Origin: Stramenopiles sp. TOSAG23-6
Lineage: Eukaryota; Sar
Assembly: GCA_900128565.1 (NCBI GenBank)
Contig: LT636085.1
Coordinates: 1-16,958 of the forward strand
DNA length: 16,958 bases
Direction of reading: 5' to 3'
Of this stretch, positions 1 through 8,928 are shown piece by piece; position 1 is the stretch's first letter; each line of letters opens with the position of its first letter. The notes beneath the pieces are model-generated. The model worked only from the letters and a program-made list of their open reading frames with translations. It was not told where the DNA came from and ran no database searches. The position numbers and the translations under genes are program-made.

Positions 1-53
1 TACGAAATTTTGTACCTAACGATTTTTTTTTGAAATATTTTTCCAAAATACAT
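1..53 (+). mobile_element. IE1: introner-like intron, 3' part only
   Basis: This is the 3' portion of a repeat family seen eleven times in the window. It carries the internal block TACGAAATTTTGTAC, a branch-site-like CCTAAC (CTAAC at 16-20), a T-tract, and the terminal TTTTTCCAAAATACAT ending at 53. The 5' end lies outside the window. The next AG is at 58-59 (TGAAAG), so a canonical acceptor six bases downstream is possible here; the upstream phase is unknown, so this copy cannot decide between the two. Confidence 0.85.
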
Positions 54-277
54 TGAAAGCGTGTTCCGAAATTCAAAAGACAGCAGGCAAACAACTACGG
101 GACTTTCTACCAGCTGCAAGAGCTATGGTACAAAAAAAAGGTTCCGATTTATGGACCATTCGTCAGGAGGCTTCAAAACTTGCTACGTCATTCCCAATGC
201 CAGGTATAAACACTATGCCAAAAAATCTGCGTTATCAATCGCTGGATCAAGCTGAGGCAGTTCTCCAAGAGCTCTAA
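54..277 (+). CDS. SHMT: Serine hydroxymethyltransferase, C-terminal exon (partial)
   Basis: Last exon of a gene that starts upstream of the window; about 73 residues ending at TAA 275-277. The translation has the feel of the SHMT C-terminal small domain: an E-x-Q-x-x-x-G-K-x-L-x-D-F helix near the start (EIQKTAGKQLRDF), then an LR/IR-x-E-A/V helix, and the family hallmark SFPMPG followed by a short M-x-x-LRYQ stretch. SHMT is a PLP enzyme that converts serine and tetrahydrofolate to glycine and methylene-tetrahydrofolate. The catalytic lysine and PLP-binding part are not in view. The exon follows introner IE1; the first codon is split (TG + upstream base) if the intron ends at 53. The assignment rests on remembered family motifs rather than an alignment, so it is probable, not certain. 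Confidence 0.6.
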
Positions 278-383
278 TTTTATGATGATTTGTTTTTTTT
301 GCTCATTTTGGGATATGAAATCCCTCATTTATACTCTATAATTTGAATTTCCATCAGGATATTAAAAGAATTTTACGATTCAG

Positions 384-389
384 AATAAA
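384..389 (+). terminator. Possible polyadenylation signal AATAAA
   Basis: AATAAA about 107 bases after the SHMT stop codon, in a plausible position for 3'-end processing. In such AT-rich DNA the hexamer is common by chance. Confidence 0.3.
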
Positions 390-583
390 ACTTCCTTAGA
401 AATTATTTATAAATTGTATAAATATTGAATAACCAATATAATTCGTATCAATCAACCACTGAAATATGCTATTCTATTTATTGCCGATTTATAATATTAT
501 TGATATATTGATAAGTCTACGTATATTTAGTGTTTTGATTTTTAAAAAATAACAAATCTACTACATCGTTACTTCTTATACAC

Positions 584-610
584 ATATTGGCACGGATTTC
601 GTGTCAATAT
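584..610. repeat. Intergenic hairpin, 11-nt arms, 5-nt loop
   Basis: Arms ATATTGGCACG (584-594) and CGTGTCAATAT (600-610) pair over all 11 positions, ten Watson-Crick and one G-U in RNA, around the loop GATTT. It is about 290 bases upstream of the IQ/EF-hand start codon. It could be a regulatory RNA structure, a protein-binding inverted repeat, or chance; the arms are richer in G+C than the surroundings. Confidence 0.6.
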
Positions 611-900
611 CCTTAATTAATATCCCAAATCGGGCGTTTCTTATAATAAAAAATCAAATTTCCTTTTCAGATCTGATCACACGAAATATTGTCAAGCGAA
701 ACGGTTACATTTTAGACCTTGAATAAAACTAGCAGTCAGTAGCCTATCATAATAATATAGTAGAGTATAAAGTCAAAAATGTTGAGTAGCCAGAATATCA
801 ATGAGTTTTCTCTATAACGAGGCAATGATATGCTAAAAGCCAATTATATGATATCATTGAGAAAAGTCGTAAAGTTAAATAATAGTGTGTACTTTTAAAA

Positions 901-3645
901 ATGAGGCTAGAAACAGACAAAAAGGTTTCGGACATTTCCAATACGTCTTTTACTCGACTTGGGTTTGAGTTACCCAATATAATTCTAAGACCACTTTCCC
1001 GGGATAAAATGGCAGTCATTGATAAAGCAAAGAAATCTCAATCATCTGAAAACCTTATGTTATTGAAGAAATGGAAACCTCCTAGAAGTAATGTAGCTAA
1101 ACGACTCCTTGGAAGTCCATTAATGAAAGGTCGGGTTCCATCAAACCGGAAAAGTCAAACTAAAGTTATTAAAAATATGAAACATAAGACAGTAGACGTC
1201 ATGAAATCGTCGACTACATCGCATAAGTGGCAAAGCATTGCTAAAATGAACGTTTCTAGTCGAAAGAATAAAACTTTGACTCCTCCTATTCCAACACCAA
1301 AAATACCCAATCCTCTCACAGGTAGTGTTTTTGGAGATTGGCAGAGAGAAGTCAAAGATACTCTTCAATCTTTAGAACCAAAATTAAACGTTTCAACTGA
1401 TGTAGATTCAAAATCAGCATACCGACGTGGTGAAAATATTGACGTCCGTGGTGATGTATGGCATATGCAAGGAGGTGGTAAACTTCGACTCAAACCTGCT
1501 CTTCAAAAGCGACGACGAAGAAGACAAGTTATACAAACAACAGTTGGCCCAATGAATAAACATGCAGCTCGATTACTTGGACTTATTTCCCAGGAAACAG
1601 ATGAAGCACGTAATCGTCCAAAGCCAGCTGCCCCAGATTTATATTTTGTACGGAGAGCTTCTGTTCCTTCTAGATTTCCTTCATCGATGCAGAATTTATG
1701 GGAAGATATACCAGATAGAAATCCAATGTGGAAATCTATGCGTCACTGTAAGCCAAAAAAGTATGGAGAATCAGGTTCTTCAACAGCAGTATTTAAAGAT
1801 CAATTAGTTAATGACTTTGACACAAGTCGTATAAACGATTATTACTTGGACACGAAATCGATTCCGCTGGAGTCTACTCATCACAAGAAAAAACTTTTCG
1901 ATGATAATAAAAGAAAAAAGCTAAATGAAGGTGATTTATCTGAGATTAAGGATGCACCAGATTGTTCTGTATCTATCGAAGATTCCCCTGACGAATTATC
2001 AGGTATAAATGAAAAACATAACAAAAATGCAATAAAAACGACAAAAGAAATTATTGAAAGCGTTGAAAAAGCTCATAATAATCAATTAGACAGTATATTT
2101 TGGACAAATTCTGTGCTTTCCCCAATTGCCGCAGCTATGGATCATTCAGCGCTTCTTCCTTCACGATACCAATTAAATAGAACACAAACTAGATTGATGT
2201 ATCAACCTGATCCAATTAAAAGAAAATTTGCCCAAAGTCATAATAGTGGTGAAAGTTTTCCATATGCACCTCATGCCCATGAAGCTGCATTTAAAATTCA
2301 AAGACTTTTCAGGCAAAAGTCAAGACTTCGACACCATCATGTTATTGGTATGCAACGTTTGTTTCGCTCGTATATTATCCGTCGTAAGATACATCAGCGT
2401 CGTATGTATATGATGCATGTTTTACCAAGTATTCAGCGAATGGTTAGAGGTATGCTGGCGAGGAAAAATCTTCGAGAAGACAAATATATTTATAAACAAC
2501 ACAGAGCGGTAATCATACAGAAAAGAATACGTGGCAATTTTGGTAGACAGTTAGCTTTACAGCATGCGAAAGCACGACAACATGATAAAGCAATAGTTAT
2601 ACAATGTGCAATCAGGGGATATATTTGGCGTAAATCTGTCAGAAAAAAACGAGTTGAAGACGCAGCACCAACAGTACAAAGGTATATGCGTGGGCTTACA
2701 ACTAAAGCATCTATAAGAAGACATGTTGAAATGCACTCATACAAAGCTCAATTAATCAAGGCAATGTTCCGTGGAGCACAAGGACGTAGGTGGGCTCGTT
2801 TGAAAAAATTTGAAAGACTTTGTAAAGGTTCTCTACAAATCCAAAGACATTGCCGGGGTCTACTAGCAAGATTGTACGCCAAAGCACGATATAATGCTGT
2901 AATTAAAGCACAAAGTGGAGCTCGGTATTTCCTGGGATTACTTGCATTTGAGAAGATGAGAATGATTGCGGAGAATAAGTTTGTTCATCCAAAAATTGAT
3001 GCTGAACGAGAAAGAATTTTGGAATGGCTGAAGACATTTGAAGGAAAGCGATTTTTCAAACAAAAAAAAATAGAATTAAAACAGAAGCTACGGGAGGAAA
3101 AATTAGCTAGTAAGCTTTTGGACCCTGAAATTAAAGCAAGAAGAGAAATGAGGGAAACTTTTAATATGTTTGATTTAGATGGTTCTGGATTAATTGATCG
3201 ACGAGAATTCAAATCTGTAGTAGATGCAATGGGAGAACCTTTCACTGCCGCTGAATTGGATGCATCTTTTCGTGAAATGGATGAAGATGGGAGTGGTGAA
3301 GTTGACTATGGAGAGTTTAAACATTGGTGGTTGAGTAAAACAAGTAAAAGTGGCGCAAAAATTCAGTTATTAAAGGTGAAATTAAAAGCATATCGAGCAA
3401 TGAGAGTTCTAATTGGCGCAGAAATTAATCAATTAACACATCGTCATATTATGATGGAAAAAACTGCAATTGTTGTAAGGCGTGCACGAATATGGTGGAG
3501 GACAAAACGTCAACAGCCAAAGTATTCATGTAAAACTTGTTTGAGTGGTTTCGTCACCTCGAGGATTCTTCACTACCACATGACTAAAGGTTTATGTAAA
3601 GAAACAGATGTAACACGATTGCCTTGCAGATTCTTTGACGATTAA
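901..3645 (+). CDS. Multi-IQ, EF-hand and zinc-finger protein
   Basis: Intronless, 914 residues. Residues 1-450 are basic, low in recognisable structure and probably disordered. From about 466 to 690 there are eight or nine IQ-like motifs in close series, for example IQRMVRGMLARK (511), IQKRIRGNFGRQ (539), IQCAIRGYIWRK (567) and IQRHCRGLLARL (about 648), the classic calmodulin or light-chain binding pattern. Two canonical EF-hand loops follow: DLDGSGLIDRRE (758-769) and DEDGSGEVDYGE (794-805), with acidic residues at positions 1, 3, 5 and 12. A C-terminal finger has C877, C880, H891/H893 and C899. It is not a myosin, since no motor domain precedes the IQ array. Such IQ plus EF-hand proteins are known in flagellate protists and oomycete/diatom relatives, often tied to calcium signalling or the axoneme; that role is inference. 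The stop is 83 bases from the stop of the convergent ATG3. Confidence 0.85.
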   Translation: MRLETDKKVSDISNTSFTRLGFELPNIILRPLSRDKMAVIDKAKKSQSSENLMLLKKWKPPRSNVAKRLLGSPLMKGRVPSNRKSQTKVIKNMKHKTVDVMKSSTTSHKWQSIAKMNVSSRKNKTLTPPIPTPKIPNPLTGSVFGDWQREVKDTLQSLEPKLNVSTDVDSKSAYRRGENIDVRGDVWHMQGGGKLRLKPALQKRRRRRQVIQTTVGPMNKHAARLLGLISQETDEARNRPKPAAPDLYFVRRASVPSRFPSSMQNLWEDIPDRNPMWKSMRHCKPKKYGESGSSTAVFKDQLVNDFDTSRINDYYLDTKSIPLESTHHKKKLFDDNKRKKLNEGDLSEIKDAPDCSVSIEDSPDELSGINEKHNKNAIKTTKEIIESVEKAHNNQLDSIFWTNSVLSPIAAAMDHSALLPSRYQLNRTQTRLMYQPDPIKRKFAQSHNSGESFPYAPHAHEAAFKIQRLFRQKSRLRHHHVIGMQRLFRSYIIRRKIHQRRMYMMHVLPSIQRMVRGMLARKNLREDKYIYKQHRAVIIQKRIRGNFGRQLALQHAKARQHDKAIVIQCAIRGYIWRKSVRKKRVEDAAPTVQRYMRGLTTKASIRRHVEMHSYKAQLIKAMFRGAQGRRWARLKKFERLCKGSLQIQRHCRGLLARLYAKARYNAVIKAQSGARYFLGLLAFEKMRMIAENKFVHPKIDAERERILEWLKTFEGKRFFKQKKIELKQKLREEKLASKLLDPEIKARREMRETFNMFDLDGSGLIDRREFKSVVDAMGEPFTAAELDASFREMDEDGSGEVDYGEFKHWWLSKTSKSGAKIQLLKVKLKAYRAMRVLIGAEINQLTHRHIMMEKTAIVVRRARIWWRTKRQQPKYSCKTCLSGFVTSRILHYHMTKGLCKETDVTRLPCRFFDD

Positions 3646-3680
3646 GCGATTCGATTTTAAAATGAGGTACATCAGGTATA

Positions 3681-3690
3681 AATAAATAAA
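3681..3690 (+). terminator. Overlapping AATAAA polyadenylation signals
   Basis: AATAAATAAA 36 bases after the stop of the IQ/EF-hand gene, inside the short convergent gap to ATG3. Position fits a 3'-end signal, but the motif is weak evidence in AT-rich sequence. Confidence 0.4.
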
Positions 3691-3728
3691 TGTTAAAATG
3701 AAGAGTCTACAGAAATAGTTTCATACTT

Positions 3729-4775
3729 TTATTTTACTTCAATGCCAAATGTAAAGTCATAATTTACAGTAGGTATTATTGATTGAATAAATTTTAGAAA
3801 TATGAAAAGATACTGGTCTGTGCGTGCCTGCTTTCCTCCTTGAGCTAAATGTCCTACGATATTTTTCATACAATCAGCGTGCTTACAAGGGTGAATAGAA
3901 GCTGTGAGGATTCCACCCGGTGCATGTGGGTGTGATTCCATAGTCACTGTACGATTAGCATAGTCTTGCATAATATCTTGAAATACTTGTTTTTGTGATA
4001 AAGGCTGTGAATTCTCGTCATATCCAAATAGCCATACTCTTGGTACCTGGTAATATTTGTCATAGGAAATAGAAATATCATACGTACGAGTAGCAAGAAC
4101 ATTATTAACATTAGTTGATATTCTGGATTTGTGCTCTTCCACAGATGTGTCATCCAAAGTGACACCAGCCATAGATGGTACAATATTTTTTTCTACGTTT
4201 GATATTGCAGCAACATCGTCAGTAATTAAATTATCATCTTCGAAGTCTTCCATGTCTGCATACTCATCGCTGTCTTCTGCTGCACCTGACGTAGCTGAAG
4301 CTTCAGATATTTGACGCCCAGCAACACAAGTTGGAGGCACTGGTGGAAGGGTACTCACAATGTCACCAATGTCGTCTATTGTTTCCATCTCCTCGTCAGC
4401 TTCAGCCTTGGAAGTTTCATATGTCAGCAACCAACCATCGTCACCCGAAGTATCAGAGTTCTCGACAGCAGTTTCTTTTACATACTCCTTAGCAAGTCCT
4501 GCAACACGTTGCATACAAGGAACATTTTTTGTAATAAGATATTGTTTCTCTTTTGGTAAATAATCCTTTGCTTTACTTGGATCTCCAGCAGCCCACGACC
4601 ACGTTGGACACTTGAAGACTAACTGATCGCCTGCTTCTACGAACTCTGCAGGTGTAAGAACACCTTCTAATACGCGACTTTCCGTCAAAACTGAAGTACA
4701 ACGATCACGAACTCCATGATAAGCACGTACGGCTGAGTTTTGCATATTTTGCATTATATTGAAGGGATTTGACAT
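3729..4775 (-). CDS. ATG3: Autophagy E2-like enzyme ATG3
   Basis: Intronless, 348 residues, close to the usual 310-350. ATG3 is the E2-like enzyme that takes ATG8 from ATG7 and passes it to phosphatidylethanolamine on the growing autophagosome membrane. The N-terminus has the membrane-associating helix followed by the typical TPAEFVEAGDQLV and CPTWSWAAGD segments (about 40-65). A long acidic stretch (about 105-185) corresponds to the flexible region that binds ATG7. The second half of the E2 fold shows YYQVPRVWLFGYDE. The catalytic motif HPCKHADCMK places the active-site cysteine at 297, and the C-terminus FLKFIQSIIPTVNYDFT matches the family end. The start codon at 4773-4775 fits the family N-terminus. 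No introner is present. It diverges from the small secreted gene at 5055. Confidence 0.95.
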   Translation of the reverse strand: MSNPFNIMQNMQNSAVRAYHGVRDRCTSVLTESRVLEGVLTPAEFVEAGDQLVFKCPTWSWAAGDPSKAKDYLPKEKQYLITKNVPCMQRVAGLAKEYVKETAVENSDTSGDDGWLLTYETSKAEADEEMETIDDIGDIVSTLPPVPPTCVAGRQISEASATSGAAEDSDEYADMEDFEDDNLITDDVAAISNVEKNIVPSMAGVTLDDTSVEEHKSRISTNVNNVLATRTYDISISYDKYYQVPRVWLFGYDENSQPLSQKQVFQDIMQDYANRTVTMESHPHAPGGILTASIHPCKHADCMKNIVGHLAQGGKQARTDQYLFIFLKFIQSIIPTVNYDFTFGIEVK

Positions 4776-5054
4776 GGTACAAATAAATCAAAGAAACCAA
4801 TCTCCAAAGGTAATCTATTTATATTTGTGTTTTTCTTCGACGTCGGTCACCCTTTTTGGTTTTCTTGTTTTTCGCTTTTTTTAGAGATTTTTGAAAATTC
4901 ATTTTTCGTGTAAATATTTTTTTGCTACTATTTTGACGACTCTATTTTGACCCATCGATGAAGAACGAACCTTTACCTTTCACCTTTGTGGGGTTTACCT
5001 AATCGATTATCAATACCGTAATAGTTCTCTTAGCATATAACACCCATCGAAATA
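4776..5054. promoter_or_regulatory. Divergent gap between ATG3 and a secreted-protein gene
   Basis: 279 bases separate the start codons of two diverging genes, so both promoters must lie here. The only visible structure is T-rich runs and two ATCGAT sites (4954 and 5001 region). I see no defensible TATA box or repeated operator. Confidence 0.35.
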
Positions 5055-5507
5055 ATGAAGAAACCATTACAGTTTATTTTATTACTTGTGCTAGTTGTCC
5101 AGAGGACATGCTTATCTACAAAGAGCTTGAGATGTTGTGTAAGTAAAGATAGAAGCAAAGATGAAAGGAGAGCCCGTAAAGCAAGGGCTTCCGAAGCACA
5201 AAAAATGGAAGCAAATGAGCCAAAAAGAATGNGAGCAGCAGCAATCGATGATGAGCCAGAAGTAGTTATGAGAGCATCAACAGACATTGATGAGGCAACT
5301 CTGGAACCTGAAGAGGAATTCCTTGCTAGCGTGGGAGTAAAACCAAAACTTCCTTCGCGCACGGGAGTAAATCTTGAACAAGAACCAACAAAGGAAAGTG
5401 AACAAGGTGTTCTTAGTCCAGTTGTTAGTCCAGGATATCAGGGAGATTCTGAAACGGAAGATTCTCTGCCAAGGACATTTACCGAAACGGGAGCAATGCC
5501 AAAATAA
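5055..5507 (+). CDS. Small secreted or membrane-targeted protein of unknown function
   Basis: 150 residues, intronless. Residues 1-21 form a clear signal peptide: KK, then a leucine/valine core (FILLLVLVV), with likely cleavage near TCLS-TK. Next comes a basic, cysteine-containing stretch (CC at 27-28) and a charged helix-like segment rich in D/E/K/R/A (about 30-60). The C-terminal half is acidic and rich in E, P, S and T (about 65-150), probably disordered. One residue is unknown because of an N at 5232. I recognise no family. A bipartite plastid-type leader is possible, since protists with complex plastids use a signal peptide first, but the usual phenylalanine after the cleavage site is absent. 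KSLR followed by DERR superficially resembles an oomycete RxLR-dEER arrangement, which I do not consider supported. Its 3' end converges on the PPR-like gene ending at 5625. Confidence 0.6.
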   Translation: MKKPLQFILLLVLVVQRTCLSTKSLRCCVSKDRSKDERRARKARASEAQKMEANEPKRMXAAAIDDEPEVVMRASTDIDEATLEPEEEFLASVGVKPKLPSRTGVNLEQEPTKESEQGVLSPVVSPGYQGDSETEDSLPRTFTETGAMPK

Positions 5508-5624
5508 AGTTTCTACGAAGATCTCACTTTGAATTTTTTCCAAAGAAATATTAAATACGAATTGAATCAACTACATTTATTGTAATAACTATTGTAATAA
5601 CTTGTGATTTTATTACAAATACCA

Positions 5625-8604
5625 TCATTGACTATCAATAACCTTGTTGCTTTGAACACGGTCCGCGATATCAACACTGCGCATGATTTTAGCAATTTTT
5701 TTTTTCAGATCTTGCTTTCGTCGGCGTATTTGATTTCTTAGTTGCTTTTGGTCTATTTTCCGAAGCATATTTACAGTTTTAGTGTTTGTGGGAGTTCTTC
5801 TACATCGTTCATTCCATCCATCAGCCANAATTTTAACTGCTGTTTCTCTGAGATTTTTATGATCCAACATTCGACTTCGTCGACGTAATCGATGTTTCAG
5901 ATGATTTTGCTTTGCTTTAGAATGCCCTGCCCTAGTTTCTTCTTCTATTTGCAGCATCTCGTCTTCTATTTGCATTATTAATTCGTATTGAATTTGCATC
6001 ATTGTGAAGTCTTCTATATGTCTATATCCTAGGTCTTTTACATCTTTCATCGTCTTTTTAGTTGTTACTTCTTCTATTTTCTTTATCCCTTTAGCTGCTG
6101 TTTCGCGTTCTATTTTCATTGTCCCGTTAGCCGTTGTGCGGTCTATTTTCTCTAATTCGCAACATACATTATCTATAGAACCATCATTAATTGATGCTGT
6201 GAGAATTTGTTTAGCTACAATACGAGCTTCAGGGGTATTAGTGAAGATTAAAAACTGAAGTTTTTCTGCGCGAGCCTGAGCAATCCACTGAGAATAATAA
6301 GTTATCGAGTCTTCCAGTCCTGTAGAAGTATCAAAAGCTCTNTTGACCAATTCATTTGTTGTATCATCAATTGAACCATTGAAACTGTCATAAACATTTC
6401 GTAAATCATTTATCGAACCTTCTATCAATAACATCTGCGCCATTTTGCTATTTGCAGTTTTTAGATCATCGATTCTAAGTGATTGAGATAAATATTTTAC
6501 NTTCTTTTTTTGTTTTTCGTGNATAAACTCTNCAATCAAAGATTGGGCAGAGGCACTAGAAATACACCATTTGTCAATCATTAACTCTAANGCTCCGACA
6601 TGAATTTGTCCTGATTTCAAAAGTTCCTTAAAAAATAAATGAGCACGAATTCGAGATCCGTCTATAAACCCTTGTGTATATGTATTTTGGAAAAATATTT
6701 CAAAAAAAAATCGTTAGGTACGAAATTTAGTACGAAAAAAAATTGAATTTGAAAAAAATAAAACATACATTCTTCGGATGAATCATTTGAGTCAAAAGGT
6801 TCAAGAAGTTGTGACAAAAATAAAGATCTTTTTTTTTCCATATTTTCAATATCTTTCATTGAAGCTGACGAGACGGAAATTCCAGCAGTTTTTGAAGAAG
6901 CAGCCACATCAAATAATAATTGTTTTTTAATAAAAGGTGAAATTGGGATTCCCATCTCTGGTAACTTTTGAATAATAGCCACAGATGCACCAACATGTCC
7001 AAAATTAACTAAATTATCTACAAAGGTATCTACTATTTCTTCTGTGATGATATTATTCGTCAAATAATTATTGTCTGTATTCAACTGAAATAACCCTAAC
7101 CCATCAAACGAATTAGGTGCCGTCAACCCTAACATATTTTGTTTGATCATTGTATTCATCACATTGGTCAAATCAATGACATTCCAACAAAGATGTTTAA
7201 TAATATATAAGCATTCACTAGCTGAAGCTTCACCTGAAAGAATAAGATTTTCCAAGTACGAAATACTTAATTTTCTACAAGAATTACTGAGGAANACTAT
7301 ATTTCGTTTTTTTTTGCTAGGAACTAAATCTATCACACTTTGTCTTGAAGTTAAAGTATCCCGCTTCTGTAATTGAAAGATAACGTCATTTATTGTGTTT
7401 GGAATATAAGACTCGCTACAAAGATAATCACTTTGATATAAAGCTAATTCATTTTTTAGTATTTGGGTGGCAATATTAGGATTACTTTTTTGTTTTTTAT
7501 CTCCTTTTTCATTGAAAATATTTTTTCTTTCAACAGCTGAAAGACACTCATTTTTTTTTACATTTTCAATAAATTCATCAGCTGATGCAAATCGTTTCAG
7601 CTGCTCTCTATTATTCAACATAGTTGCAGCTTTGTTCATATTAATTCCTACGATTGATTCAATCGCTTTTTTACGAGCTTCTATGGTATTCGATTCTGAA
7701 ACATTGATATTTCTCCCAAATATTTTCTCATATTGTTTTTGTAGTATTGGAGTTTTACTAGTCAACCCTAATAAGCACATTCTTTCTATCATCGCAGTAT
7801 ATACATCTTCTGAAATATTATGTTTTCTCGAAGATAACTCTATTAGTAAATCAGATACACCAGACATCTCATTCCATTTATGTGATAGAAAAAAACTATC
7901 CAATATGTATTGTGAAAAAATATTTAAAAAAAAATCGTTAGGTACANAATTTCGTACGAAAAATAAATTCGAAATTGAAAAAAAAATAAAACGTACATTC
8001 TACGCCGTAAAGGAAAATGAATATTAAAGTTAAATAGAATGTTTTCTTTCACAGTTTTAGAATTCGTACTCGATGCTATTTTCTCACTCAAATAAGTATT
8101 TGTTTTAGTCAGATCAACGTCTGTTAATTTCTGTGTTGATGTAGGGTTAGGGTTAATGTCTGTTAATTTCTGTTTTGATTTTTTCTTTTTCAACTTTAGA
8201 GTTAATTTCTGGGCAACTCTGGCTTTTTCACGATCTTCTTTCTTTACCGAAATACCATGTAGTGCACCCATTTGTATATTCAAATTATTAGAAGGATTAT
8301 CTAAAGAGAAATCATTATTTTTTGAGTCTACATTGTTTTGTTTTTTTTTGATTTTTGTCAGACGATGTTTTTCGTTCCAAGCTTTTTTTAACTTTTGAAA
8401 GTTGCTTTCATTTTCATAAAAAAGTGCATTTATATATGATTCAGCGTCTTTTTTATTATGATCATTCTTCTTATATACCAATGACGTAGACTTGTCGGTG
8501 TTACTGAAGTAGCGCAAGATTCCTGCTACTTTTCTTTTCTGCATGCGACTAACACGAAATATATTGAAAGCAGCATACATAGCAGATCTACCAGTTCCTA
8601 TCAT
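5625..8604 (-). CDS. PPR-like protein, probably mitochondrial (three exons)
   Basis: Exons 8604-7997, 7904-6769 and 6679-5625, if introners IE3 and IE2 are removed exactly at their conserved ends; this gives 932 residues with no internal stop. The N-terminus is basic, with R/K/A/S and aromatic residues and no acid for about 35 residues, as in a mitochondrial targeting sequence. Residues 40-195 are lysine-rich. Helical-hairpin segments with PPR character follow, for example ILDSFFLSHKWNEM across the IE3 junction, VYTAMIERMCLLG, and LFFKELLKSG after IE2. The C-terminal third has tandem 11-12 residue repeats (KIDRTTANG, KIERETAAKG, KIEEVTTKK) and then a very basic tail, possibly RNA binding. PPR proteins bind organellar RNA; the repeats here are degenerate, so the family call is moderate. 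Several residues are unknown because of N bases. It is head to head with another PPR gene at 8929. Confidence 0.7.
6043..6150 (-). repeat. In-frame tandem repeat, 36 and 33 nt units
   Basis: The strand-plus word TCTATTTTC recurs at 6073, 6109 and 6142, spaced by 36 and 33 bases. In the protein this gives three consecutive units of the form K-I-[D/E]-[R/E]-x-T-[A/T]-x-x. The unit lengths are codon multiples, so repeat number could change without breaking the frame. Confidence 0.6.
6680..6768 (-). mobile_element. IE2: introner-like intron, 89 nt
   Basis: Reads GTATGTTTTATT at its 5' end (after exon GAAGAAT) and CCAAAATACAT at its 3' end, with CCTAAC (complement of 6713-6717 plus flank) 34 nt before the end, followed by nine Ts. 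Removal at these ends joins phase 1 to phase 1 in frame. A canonical alternative exists: the same donor with acceptor CACAAG nine bases downstream is also in frame and would drop three residues (TQG region). Confidence 0.88.
7905..7996 (-). mobile_element. IE3: introner-like intron, 92 nt
   Basis: Starts GTACGTTTTATT and ends TTCACAATACAT, with CCTAAC (complement centred on 7937-7941) 33 nt before the end and one N inside. Exact removal joins AT + A in phase 2 and gives RRRILDSFFLSHKW. The GT-AG alternative (acceptor GGATAG, nine bases downstream) is also in frame but deletes LDS, which falls where PPR helix A normally has LID. Confidence 0.88.
8119..8179 (-). repeat. 22-bp direct repeats flanking a telomere-like tract, in coding sequence
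   Basis: GTCTGTTAATTTCTGTGTTGAT at 8119-8140 recurs with one change at 8158-8179, a 39-base (13-codon) period. Between them lies TAGGGTTAGGGTTA (8142-8155), two telomere-type TTAGGG units. In the protein the repeat gives QKLTD twice. The frame is kept. Confidence 0.75.
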
Positions 8605-8928
8605 ATTCTCTACACATTAAATACTCGCATTAAATGAAAGTATCTAAAATGATATAAGGTAAGTTATGCTACTCGTAGAGATTCACGTTACTTTGTGTAA
8701 CCTAAACAATCCAACCTATACGTAGTTGTAAGCACTACTTCTGTAGTGATCTGAGATCATTTGGTGCCAGTGCATGCGAGTCTCGACGCGAGTCAAAACT
8801 TCCGGTACCGGGTATCGGTCAACACGTGTGCCTTGAATTTTCTCTTTCTGTATACACAATTCCAGGTAATAGCCTTTCTACGTGGTACTTTGTTATATTC
8901 TTCCACATGCTCGTAGTGATTGACTAAA
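8605..8928. promoter_or_regulatory. Divergent promoter region between two PPR-like genes
   Basis: 324 bases between head-to-head start codons. The centre is richer in G+C than the rest of the window and dense in symmetric words: hairpin CACTAC-TTCT-GTAGTG (8733-8748), direct repeat GCGAGTC (8776-8782 and 8788-8794), perfect palindrome CCGGTACCGG (8802-8811) and the E-box type CACGTG (8823-8828). A shared bidirectional promoter for two probably mitochondrial RNA-binding proteins is a reasonable inference. I find no coding frame or introner in it. Confidence 0.5.

Larger units (their letters stand above)
278..900. other. AT-rich intergenic region, tandem genes
   Basis: 623 bases between the SHMT stop and the IQ/EF-hand start. 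No open frame looks coding on either strand. It holds a likely polyadenylation signal (384-389) and one strong hairpin (584-610). The promoter of the downstream gene must lie here, but I see no reliable core element. No introner copy is present. Confidence 0.6.

Noticed and set aside
5124-5168. RxLR-dEER effector motif (KSLR then DERR)
   Set aside because: The first arginine is lysine, and the sequence around it is generically basic and charged. No other sign of an oomycete.
7467-8027. Plus-strand open frame of 186 codons opposite the PPR-like gene
   Set aside because: Phe/Ser/Leu-rich translation typical of antisense to A-rich coding sequence; it runs through introner IE3.
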